Part shown: positions 38,426 to 50,400 of the stretch, piece after piece
Layout: the number at the start of each line of letters is the position of its first letter
Numbering within the stretch: the first letter of the stretch is position 1
Source of the DNA: Limnoperna fortunei
Lineage: Eukaryota; Mollusca; Bivalvia; Mytilida; Modiolidae
Direction of reading: 5' to 3'
Assembly: GCA_944474755.1 (NCBI GenBank)
Contig: OX104124.1
Location: 1,488,001 to 1,552,000, forward strand
DNA: 64,000 nucleotides
Notes under the pieces: model-generated
Told to the model about the DNA's origin: nothing
The model's input: the letters and a program-made list of their open reading frames with translations, nothing else
The model's database searches: none
Made by a program: the position numbers and the translations under genes

Positions 38426-41400
38426 GTGAAAACCATTTTTTTTATTTTCTTTGCGAACACGGAAAGAAAATAAGCTGTCAATGCATTTTATTGTTAGATG
38501 CAGAATAAAAAATAGTCATAGTTTTAAAAAATTGAAATATATTGCCACATTTGAAAGTGACATTCAAACAATTGACCAATTTTATTGATCCATTTCCAGT
38601 TTTACATGTATCTCCCCTTTTACTTCCGGTTAAAAAAACTACGGCTGTCATCACTAAAAGACTATGATATCTGAAATAAAGATTTTGTATTAACAAGACA
38701 AGACAAGATTAAGATTAAAGATTTTGTATTAATATGTTATTGTTTGTGAATCAGGGACTGAGGCCTATCTGCGTTGTAGCAGATAATAGGTATATAGCCA
38801 GTCAAACCCCCCCCCCGTGCTGGCTGGCAAGGGTTCGATCCCCAGTTGTGGGAAAAAAAGTCATTAATAAAAAGTCACAGGAAAAAAAGTCACAAGAAAA
38901 AAAGTCACAATTAATAAGTTGTATTGGTTTTGAATGTGTGGTTTTTTTTTGCAAGATTTATATTCTTGTGTATAAAAGTTAAGTGGATATTTAAAGACAT
39001 TTAATTTTAAAATTTATATTGTAACAAATTAACAAAATTTTATCATATAAAAACAAAGGAATAAATATGCAATTAGAAGTACAGTAATTGGTCACACATG
39101 TTCATTTTTAACAACACATTATTAAATAAATAAATCACTAAAATGTTGAAGCCATATTTTTGGCTTTGATCTATGTATTAATATAGTTGTTTATCCTATT
39201 CTTTTCTTTGGTATACATTTTTTTAACTGTTAAAGCAGCACAAAAAGAGCTGTCAACAGTAATGCGTTTTTACTAAAATGTTTTCTAGATTTTGATGGAC
39301 TTGAAGCACAATTTTAATTAATAATATTAAATAACTAGTAAGTAATAAAGTAATAAACAAGTTTAACATAAAAATATGACTATAATTATATTAAACATAA
39401 AAATATTTTCATATTATGACAACATATGTGACCAAGACTACTTGTTAATTGTGACTTTTTTTCCTGTGACTTTTTTTTCCTATCCAAACTGTGACTTTTT
39501 TTCCTGTGACTTTCTTTCCGTTTACCTGATCCCCGGTAGTGACAATGTCGTTATTTCATGCTGTACCGTTACATTTGTCGCCAAACTGAAAAACCCACAT
39601 GGAGGATTTGTCGGGTTTGTTGTGAATCATCATGTGTATGATGATTCTTCGTAAGGGGGCAAGAGTGTAACAGGGACTGGGGCCTATCTACGTTGTAGCA
39701 GGTAGTAGGTATATAGCCAGTCAAAATCGACTGAGCTAAGGGAGTACTTCTTTAGTTCACTTGGTTAGAGGGCTGGCTGGCAATACTGAGATGCCGGGTT
39801 TGATCCCCAGTAGTGACAATGTCGTTATTTCATACTCTACCGTTACATTTGTCTAGACCAATTAAATTTTCATCTATAGTAAACGTTACCATGTCAGTCC
39901 CATGGGTTTTTGCTTGACAAAATGGAAAACTGCTACCGTGTTTGGTCCAGTTTATGGTCCTTTTGTAGATCTCATATTACACTTTTTGAAATCAACAATT
40001 ATTTTCCACAGTTAAACAGTGTGTTAAAATGCGGCTAAATTATCATTTTGATGGATCAAATTTCTATAGGAAGTCTGCCATTTTTGTTTCTTAAGGGGTC
40101 TAATGTTGTTTACAAACATTTGTCTGCTTTCGTAACGTACAATGGTATTCGGACAAACTGCGAGACTTTTCCCGCCTCAACTACAGACGACATTACCCGC
40201 TGTATTTAGTTTAAACATATTTATTTCAATAATATACAAAGTTACAAGCAGACATAAACATAAAACGCAAAGGATTTGGAAACAAGCTAATGAAAGCTTA
40301 TATCAGGTCCGTTTCCTAAAATAAACTAAAATTTCTAATAGACAACAATGGAATTTTCCTAACGTACAATTCTGTTCAAAACAAGGTCAAAATTTAGTAT
40401 GGAAAATCGCTGTATCAAAATGAAAATTCAGACGCATTTCAGAAAGCTGGGGTTCTACCTTTTATTAGCATCAGGTAAATGGCCAAATAAACATCGGTTA
40501 ATTAATTAACGATCATGTTTACACAGCAGGGAGCTATAATAACATCCTCACTCAGATATTGACACCTTTTATTCTCCTGAAGCATGAAAATTTATCAGAC
40601 AATTGTCCATTTCAAAAGTTTTCAACAGGACAAATTGCAGCAATAACCAGTTTTTAGTACAGGAAGTGCACACTAGGTGGCGTTTTTTTAAATTGGAAAG
40701 TCATCAATTTTAGTAGTTGCAGTTATCATCTATACAGATTGTTTCTAAATCTTTACAATTGTTTAGTTTCTGCAAATTATTTACCATAATATATACACAT
40801 TTTTTTCTTGTATCGGACCCATTTTCAAAATATAGGTATAATTTTGATTTTATATAATAAAAAATTAAAAGTTGTCAGCAATATTACAATCAGTAACACG
40901 CTTGATAGGACATTCCCAAATTTTACCTGTAAAATTTACCTGATATCAGGTAACACTGTGAATGTTTATTTTTAGACTTAAACAACATTTTATCAAGATG
41001 ATAAGTAAAATGACATGAATTTTAGAAATTTCTGAACATCTGTCTGTACTATACTATAACACCATTTTAGAGTTTTGCATGTCAAACAAGAGTTATCTGT
41101 TATCCCTTCTAGGTCATAGTTAACGATAAATTTGTCAGTTAAATCTTTGAACAAGTACAAACCATGGAATTTTCTAGGATTCTGACCCATTCCCAACAGC
41201 AAACAACCTTACATTTTTCCCAATATCCACTTAAAATATTCCCTATTGAAGCAACATTTTGCCAATAAAACTGTGTTAGCTGTAGATCAAAATTCTTATT
41301 AGCCAATTTGGCTAATCACAGCTTTTTTGGCCTAGCCAAATGTCAATGTAATTAGCCTGTTTCATAATAATAACCTGGTCGACAAGGCTAAATTTGAATT

Positions 41401-44400
41401 GGAACCTGGGTGCAGATCTTAAACATGCTGAATCTGCAATTTTCACATTAAAAATTCCAAATTTTTTTCTTTTCCTACCCCAAACTTTTTTATTTTTCAA
41501 CCTTTCGTTTTACTTTCATTTTTGTCATTTGGCGAATGAGAATGAAAAATAAATTGCCAGTACAGATTAAAATTCTCATTGGCGACCTATAGTGCTCACA
41601 CAGAATAAAACCCTGTTTAAAGGAAATCTATATTTTTATTCATTTTCTCTCATGATTATGGCTGTTTGTTTATTAATCCAGCCTCCAATTTATAGACATT
41701 TTTTGTAACCATTAGTAATTTCTTTGCATTATTGTTCACATTTGCACTGTAGTTGTTCAGAATACCTCTCATATTTCAATGTCTTCAGTCCTACATGTAT
41801 GTGCTTTACGGAAACATGTTTAAGTAAATCCCAAAGTTAAAAGTATCCCAACCTTGAATTGAAAACAAATTGAGCCATGTGTCAACAAGTATTACGTAAA
41901 ACAAAATATAAAAGGCAACAACAAGAAGTGCAGAAAAATAGAGATTTCCTTTAAAACCTACAATAAAATTGTTGTGTCCTCTGATAATATTATTATTTCA
42001 CAAGGGAGTAAAACTGTGTCATGGGATGCAGTGCTATCATACTCGTATGATATTGACTGGTCTGCCACTGAAATTAAAATTCCTGATATGTCAATGAATC
42101 CATCGCTGACACTCTATATTGACACTGTAACCATGGTAACTCTTGGGTTCAAACTGAAAAAAAAACACAATGCAATTGTCTCAGATGATCCTGTTTCCTT
42201 AAACTGCCATAACAAGCATCACAATTCTACAGGAACCTCCAATGAATTTGAAGTTGTATGACGATACCTTTTATGAGTTATTGCCCCTAAATCATCGAAA
42301 TGATTTTTTGTCATTTTCCGTCATTATCTGGAAAGCTGTAAGAACTAGATACATGTACCACCTTTTTATGCAAAATTATTCACCTCGAGAAGATCTCTGT
42401 GCATATGTGTTGAACGACTCCTTTTATTAATGGTTTTTGCAGAAGTGTTGGACAATTCTTTATAGGAAACAAAAGCTACTAGTATTAATAAAAACCAAAT
42501 TCCATTGTTGTTCAATTGGTTTCAGCTTCTGGTTATAGTGATCCAGTAATAGATATCTCTCACTGTGCCACCAATGGCATGTCAGAGGTGGTTGTGGATA
42601 CCCAGAATCTTTTTAGTGGAGATTGAGGAAAGGGTCATCTGAGCTATTGCCATCACTTGGCGTCCATATTTTGTTGTAGTAAACATTTCTTTAACATGTT
42701 TAAAAATCTTTTCTTATAAAAAAAACTGAAAGTCATGTTTAACTTTTTTGACAGACTAGGTTTTCAACAAAAATCTAGGTTATTAGAAATTGAGTGGCAG
42801 GCTGATGGTGTCAAACAGAGGGTTTCAAGTCAAAAACTTGAGTTTAGATAAACCAAACTTGCTGAAATAGCAAGCTGTTATGAAGATCCAATCTAATTAA
42901 AATTAAAATTAAATCTTTCGCAGGCTCCCTCCTTTTTTGAACTTCTGTATCGACCAATCAAAAACTATGTTCACCAACCTTTAATGTTGGGGAATCCTCA
43001 GCCTTTATTCGGAATCTCTCTGGTATTGTACCTTTTTCACCAGTAAACCCGAAGTTAAGCTCACAAAAAACCAACTCGGGGGTGACAGATAGGACGGGAA
43101 AAGTATTGTGTGTGTAGGGACTATGAATTTAAGCTTTTACAAAAAAAATGAAAATAGGTCACTATTATATATACCACATCTTTTAGCAGTTAACCTATTT
43201 AAACTACGAGACACTTGTGTCGAGTTAACTAGTAAAAGGCGTGGAATATATGTTTTGTAAAATAATTCAATCAATAGAATTTGAAATGGACGTGACATTA
43301 TTTTTGTCAATTGATCACGGCTACACAGTCGGGTCAGTCTAGACGATCTATGTAATTCATTGGCATTTTGAATGACAGTAAGAGGTGAATCGTACACTAT
43401 GAAATAACTAAAAAGTTGGTTGATTATACCATAGCTAAGTAAGCCCTGCCTACTTCAATTGTATTTGAATGGGGATTTTTATCAGGTGACATGAACCGTG
43501 GTTTAACGAGAAACATCTTATGTTAAATAATGATTTTGCACAACACACAGATCAAGGGAAAGGATCAATGGAAAAATGACGAATTATGTCACAATTATTG
43601 TTAAAAGATAATGTCTTTCTCTAAACATGTTACCCACTTTGATCCATGACCAGGGCATTACTAATTACCGTAATCAAGTCCATCTAACCTTCCATAATTA
43701 CTAAGGCACACACAGTAGGTTGGTTTTGAGTAATGGTATATCATAGAACAACAATGAGAATGTAGCTGAAATATTTGTCCAGCTTCCATTCAGCCATGAT
43801 ATATATATGAAACATTTTAAAAGAAAGTAAATATAGCAGAATTAAGGTTTTCCTCTTACAACAAAATATTCATTCTTTGCAGGAAACACGAAAACAGACA
43901 AGGCCAAAACAACTGACAAGCCAAGCAATGTAAAACAGCAGCAAAAAAAAGGGACATGTTGTAGGACTTTCTTTTTCTTATTTGTCACAGTAGCAGTTGT
44001 TGTTGTGGCAGTGGTTTACACCAACGATGACTTGAGAGAAAAAAGTATAGAATATGGTACAATTAATTTATATAGATTTTACTGAGATGCTGTGTTGTAC
44101 CTCGTCCAAACACAAAAAGAACTATTTAACTGCTTCTCTGATGATACAATGTATTATACAAGGTTTAAAATAAACAAAAAAATCACTCACATCAGCCTTT
44201 ACATACATTCCTACCTGTCTCTACCTACATACCTATATCAACCTCACCTACTTACCTACCTGTCTCTACCTACTTACATGTACCTACCTGTCTCTACCTA
44301 CATACCTACCTATATCTACCTTACATACTTACCTACCTGTCTACTTACATACCTACCTATATCTACCTACCTGTCTCTGCCTACTTACCTACATACTCTA

Positions 44401-47400
44401 ACTCACCTACTTACCCACCTGTCTCTACCTACTTACCTACCTGTCTCTACCTTCTTACCTACCTGCTCTAACTCACCTACTTACCTACCTACTCTAACTC
44501 ACCTAATTACCTACCTACTCTAACTCACCTACTTACCCACCTGTCTCTACCTACTTACCTACCTACTCTAACTCACCTACTTACCCACCTGTCTCTACCT
44601 ACATACCTACCTACTCTTACTCACCTGTCTCTACCTACATACCTACCTGTCTCTTCCTACTTACCTACCTGTTTACCTGTCTCTGCCTTCTTCCAACTTA
44701 CTTAAAAGCTACCTACATAACTACCTGTCTCTACCTGTCTCTGCCTACTTCTAACTTACTTAAAAGCTACCTGCATAACTACCTGTTTCTACCTACTTAC
44801 CTACCTGTCTCTACCTACTTACCTACCTACTCTAACTCACCTGCTTACCTACCTGTCTCTGCCTACTTCCAACTTACTTAAAAGCTACCGACATAACTAC
44901 CTACCAACAAAGCAACCTAAAATAGTTGTGATATGTTAAGATAACAGTTACTGATAAAGCAAAGGTGTTTGAGGAGAAAATATAACAGCTAGCGTGAAAC
45001 TGTACATTGCGAAAATGACCAGCAATGCAAGGCCTACAAATGAAAACTTACTCCAAAATTATCAAATGACTCTTTATAGGAGTTATTTCCCTTTAATGAA
45101 AAATTGGAAGAAAATAGTAAGTTTTTGCATTATAAATTAAAGTATATAACAGCGAGAGTACAAAATTATCTGTACATGGCCTACCAATTATTTCATTTAA
45201 TTTTCAGAAATTGTCTGATTGCACTTTATATTGTCATTGATCAGAATTTTGTAAGACATTTTTAGTTTTTGTCAAATAACTTACAAGCTATAACAGCTAG
45301 ACTGAAACTGTAAATTAAACAAAAAATTAAGATAGCTTGAAGTTGTCTGTGTTAAAGGTGAGCCATTACAGGCTTCTGGCAGCCTGTAGTTAAAACTAAA
45401 ATATTCCCATGTTGGTTTGATTTTTCAGTAACTTACATGAAAAGAAATGCATTGGAAAGATACGAGAAAGATATCAAACCAGCTGTTAAGGCAAAGTGGA
45501 ATGATGTGTTTGGGTCCAGTGAGGAAAAAAAGACGAGTGATGATGTCTCAAGTCAGGCTCGAAAAAGTGAAGGCAGAGGTGGCTCAGAAATTGAAAAGAA
45601 AAAGCAACAAGAGGAGAAGGAGAGAAAACAGCAAGAAGAATTAAAGAAAAAGTTAGAACATGAAAAAAGGAAGGAAGAAGAAAAGAAGCGATTGAAGGAG
45701 GAAGAGACAAAGAAGAAGTTGGAAGAGGAGAAAAAGAAAATGGAGGAAGTAAAAAGAAAAGAGGACGAGGAAAAACAGAGACAGGAAAAGGAGAAACAGA
45801 AAAAAGCAGAAGAGGAACGAAAAAGAAAGGAAGATAATGAAAGAAAAAAACAAGAAGAGAAAAATAAAAAGGAAGAAGCAGAAAAAAAGAAAAAAGAGGA
45901 AGAAGAAAGAAAAAGACTTGAAGAGGAGAAAAAGCAACAAGAAGAAGCAGAAAGAAAAAGGAAGGAAGAAGCAGAGAAAAAGAGACTTGAAGAGGTGAAA
46001 AAGGAAAGAGAGGAAGCAGAGAGAAAACAAAAAGAAGAAGCAGAGAAAAGGAGACTTGAAGAGGAGAAAAAGAAACAACAGGAAGCAGAAAAATTAAGAC
46101 TTGAAGAAGAGAAAAAAAAGAAAGATGAAGCAGAAAGAAAACAAAAAGAGGAAGAAGAAAAGAAACAAAATGAACTAAAGAAAAAAGAGGAAGAAAGAAT
46201 AAGATTAGAAGCTGAGAAAAAAAAGGAAGAAGAGAGATTGAGGCTGGAGAAGGAGAAACAGAGGGCAGAAGAGGAAAAACGGAAACAGGAGGAAGAAAAG
46301 AAACGGTTAGATGAGGAGCAAAAGAGAAGGGAGGAGGAGAAGAAGGCAGAGGAAGAAAGAAAGAAACAAGAACAGGAGCAGAAAAGACTTGAAGAAGAGA
46401 AAAGGAAAAAAGAGGAAGCAGAAAAAATGAGACAAGAAGAAGAAAAGAAGAAAAAAGATGAGGCAGAAAGAAAGAGAAAAGAGGAAGAAGAAAAGCAACA
46501 GAATGAACTGAAGAAAATAGAGGAAGAAAGAAAAAGATTGGAAGCAGAGAAAAAGAAGGAAGAAGAGAGATTGAGGCTGGAGAAGGAGAAACAGAGGGCA
46601 GAAGAGGAAAAACGGAAACAGGAGGAAGAAAAGAAACGGTTAGATGAGGAGCAAAAGAGAAGGGAGGAGGAGAAGAAGGCAGAGGAAGAAAGAAAGAAAC
46701 AAGAACAGGAGCAGAAAAGACTTGAAGAAGAGAAAAGGAAAAAAGAGGAAGCAGAAAAAATGAGACAAGAAGAAGAAAAGAAGAAAAAAGATGAGGCAGA
46801 AAGAAAGAGAAAAGAGGAAGAAGAAAAGAAACAGAATGAACTGAAGAAAATAGAGGAAGAAAGAAAAAGATTGGAAGCAGAGAAAAAGAAGGAAGAAGAG
46901 AGATTGAGGCTGGAGGAAGAAAAAAAGAGGGCTGAAGATGAGAAAAAGAAATTGGAAGAAGAAAAGAAACGGTTAGATGAGGAAAGAAAGAAAAAGGAAG
47001 ACGAAAAGAAGATGGAGGAGGAGAAAAAGAAAAGAGAAGAGGAGGAAAGAAAAAAACAAGAACAGGAGAAGAAAAGACTTGAAGAGGAAAAAAGAAAGAG
47101 AGAGGAAGAAGAAAGAAAAAAGTTAGAAGAGGAAAAAAGGCAACAAGAAGAACAAAAACATCTTGAGGGAGAGAGAATAAAAAGAGAAGAGGAAAAAAAG
47201 AGAAAGGAACTGGAAGAAAAGAAAAAACAGGAACAAGAAAAACTAAGGTTAGAGGAGGAGAAAAGAAAACAAGATGAAGCAAAAAAGAGACAAGAAGAGG
47301 AAAAAAAGCAATTAGAATCAGATAAGGAAAAAAAAGATGAGCAGGATAGAATGAAAAAAGAAGAAAAGAAAGATTCTTATGAAAAAATATCAATTACTAA

Positions 47401-50400
47401 TGATGCAGATTATGCTATAAGAGAAGAACTTGACCTCGCCGACAGTAAGATGTACATGGTAAGTCATCATGCTGTTAGTAAGATGTACATGGTAAGTCAT
47501 CATAATGTTCGTAAGATGTACATGGTAAGTCAACCATAAGAACTCATGTTGTTAGTAAGATGAACATGGAAGGTCAAACATGGTAAGTCAACCATAAGAA
47601 CTTCTCATGTTGTTAGTAAGATGTACATGGTAAGTCAACCATAAGAACTTCTCATGTTGTTAGTAAGATGTACATGGTAAGTCAACCATAAGAACTTTTT
47701 ATGTTGTTAGTAAGATGTTCATGGTAAGTCAACCTTTGTATCTTGGTCATGATGTTAGTAAGATGTACATGGTAAGTCATCATGCTGTTTGAAAGATGTA
47801 CATGGTAAGTCATCATGCTGTTTGTAAGATGTGCATGGTAAGTCAACCTTTGTATCTTGGTCATGCTGTTAGTAAGATGTACATGGTAAGTCATCATGCT
47901 GTTTGTAAGATGTGCATGGTAAGTCAACCTTTGTAACTTTGTCATGCTGTTAGTAAGATGTACATGGTAAGTCAACCATAAGAACTTCTCATGTTGTTAG
48001 TAAGATGTACATGGTAAGTCAACCTTTGTATCTTGGTCATGATGTTAGTAAGATGTACATGGTAAGTCATCATGCTGTTTGTAAGATGTACATGGTAAGT
48101 CAACCTTTGTAACATTGTCTTGCTGTAAGTAAGATGTACATGGTAAGTCAACCTTTGTAACTTTGTCATGCTGTTAGTAAGATGTGCATGGTAAGTCAAC
48201 CTTTGTAACTTTGTCTTGCTTTAAGTAAGATGTGCATGGTAAGTCAACCTTTGTAACTTGGTCATGCTGTTAGTAAGAAGTGCATGGTAAGTCAACCTTT
48301 ATAACTTTGTCATGCTGTTAGTAAGATGTACATGGTAAGTCAGCCTTTATAACTTTGTCATGCTGTTAGTAAGATGTGCATGGTAAGTCAACCTTTATAA
48401 CTTTGTCATGCTGTTTGTAAGATGTACATGGTAAGTCAACCTTTGTAACTTTGTCTTGCTGTAAGTAAGATGTGCATGGTAAGACAACCTTTGTAACTTT
48501 GTCATGCTGTTAGTAAGATGTGCATGGTAAGTCAACCTTTGTAACTTAGTCATGCTGTTAGTAAGAAGTGCATGGTAAGTCAACCTTTGTAACTTTGTCA
48601 TGCTGTTAGTAAGATGTGCATGGTAAGTCAACCTTTGTAACTTGGTCATGCTGTTAGTAAGAAGTGCATGGTAAGTCAACCTTTGTAACTTTGTCATGCT
48701 GTTAGTAAGATGTGCATGGTAAGTCAACCTTTGTAACTTGGTCATGATGTTAGTAAGAAGTACATGGTAAGTCAACCTTTGTAACTTTGTCATGCTGTTA
48801 GTAAGATGTGCATGGTAAGTCAACCTTTGTAACTTGTCATGCTGTTAGTAAGATTTATCCTGCAATCAGTACATTTACTGTCCAATAAAGGTAGCCGAAT
48901 AAATTTTTGCTTTATTCGGCAGTGCCGAATAAAATCTCCTGGTACCCTTGACCTCACTTCTTACGACATTTAGTATTCTGTTCTGGTTTACGACGTTTGT
49001 GACGTCAGTATCACTAGAATAGGCGTCGAAAATTTTAACTGAGAAATCAGCTAAAAGTGAACGTTTTTCAGTATTATAAAATGTTTTTTTAAGGGATGCA
49101 GGATAAAAACAATATTCGTACAGTGTCAGAAAGTATAAAGTTTATTTGTACTCGCCGCGAAACGGGTGAGAAATGCTCGGCAGAGCCTCGCATTTCTACT
49201 CGTTTCTAAGGCTCGTACAAATAAATTTTATATTTTCTGACACTGTACGAATATTGTATATGTACATGGTAAGTCAACCTTTGTAACTTTGTCATGCTGT
49301 TAGTAAGATGTGCATGGTAAGTCAACCTTTGTAACTTGTCATGATGTTAGTAAGAAGTACATGGTAAGTCAACCTTTGTAACTTTGTCATGTTGTTAGTA
49401 AGATGTGCATGGTAAGTCAACCTTTGTAACTTGTCATGCTGTTAGTAAGATGTGCATGGTAAGTCAACCTTTGTAACTTGTCATGCTGTTAGTAAGATGT
49501 GCATGGTAAGTCAACCTTTGTAACTTGTCATGCTGTTAGTAAGATGTGCATGGTAAGTCAACCTTTATAACTTTGTCATGCTGTTAGTAAGATGTGCATG
49601 GTAAGTCAACCTTTGTAACTTTGTCATGCTGTTAGTAAGAAGTACATGGTAAGTCAACCATTAAAACTTATTTTCTGTTAGTAATATGTATGTGGTAAGT
49701 TAGCCAGAGGAACTTATTTTGTTGTTAGTAAGATGAAAATGCTAAATCAATGTAAAGAACTTATCTTGCTTTTAGTAAGATGTACATGGTAAGTCAAAAG
49801 AAAGACGTGAGTCAACCATACAAACTGATGTTATAATGTACTTGGTAAGTCAACAGATGGTAAGTCAACAGATGGTTTGATATGTATCTATATAAGTCAC
49901 CCACAATAACTTATATAACTCGTTTATATAAAATGTTGTATGTCATTGCCTCCAATTTTGTCATGCACATCATTAATTTTATGGAACTTGATGGCTGTGT
50001 GGTCTGGGAATTTTGTGATACTGTTGATGACAGGCTGTGTGGTCTGGGAATTTTGTGATACTGTTGATGACAAGCTGTGTGGTCTGGGAATTTTGTGATA
50101 CTGTTGATGACAGGCATGTCATTACTGGACTTCAAATCTGATTTCAGGCAAAGTCTGTTTGATTCCAACCTTTAAAGGGTTTTTACTGTACATTGGAGTG
50201 GGTCTCGGTGGCAGAGTGGTTAAGGTAGTTCGTCTACTATTGATCACAGGGTCTGTCAACACGGAGATTGCGGGTTTGATTCTCACTGCAGGCAGGGTGT
50301 ACTCGACTCCAATCTTAATTGACAAGGATTGTCAGTTTTCCTACTGCAGGTCGAGGGTTTTCTCCAGGTACTCCAGCTTCCTCCCCCAATAAAAACTGGA

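Noticed and set aside
41974..42261. 95-residue frame in ASPH intron 1
   Set aside because: Not flanked by phase-compatible splice sites for ASPH, and it has no known domain.
44092..44523. 143-residue Tyr/Leu/Pro-rich frame
   Set aside because: It is the ctac/cttac microsatellite read in one frame, directly after the exon 2 donor.
45486..47393. 635-residue open frame on the minus strand
   Set aside because: It is the antisense of the Lys/Glu/Arg-rich ASPH exon. Runs of AAG/GAG codons reverse to CTT/CTC, which lack stops, and the plus strand has the splice sites and homology-bearing neighbours.
47682..48823. Repetitive minus-strand frames with a HLTN-type repeat
   Set aside because: They are translations of the donor-derived minisatellite and would not survive changes in unit length.
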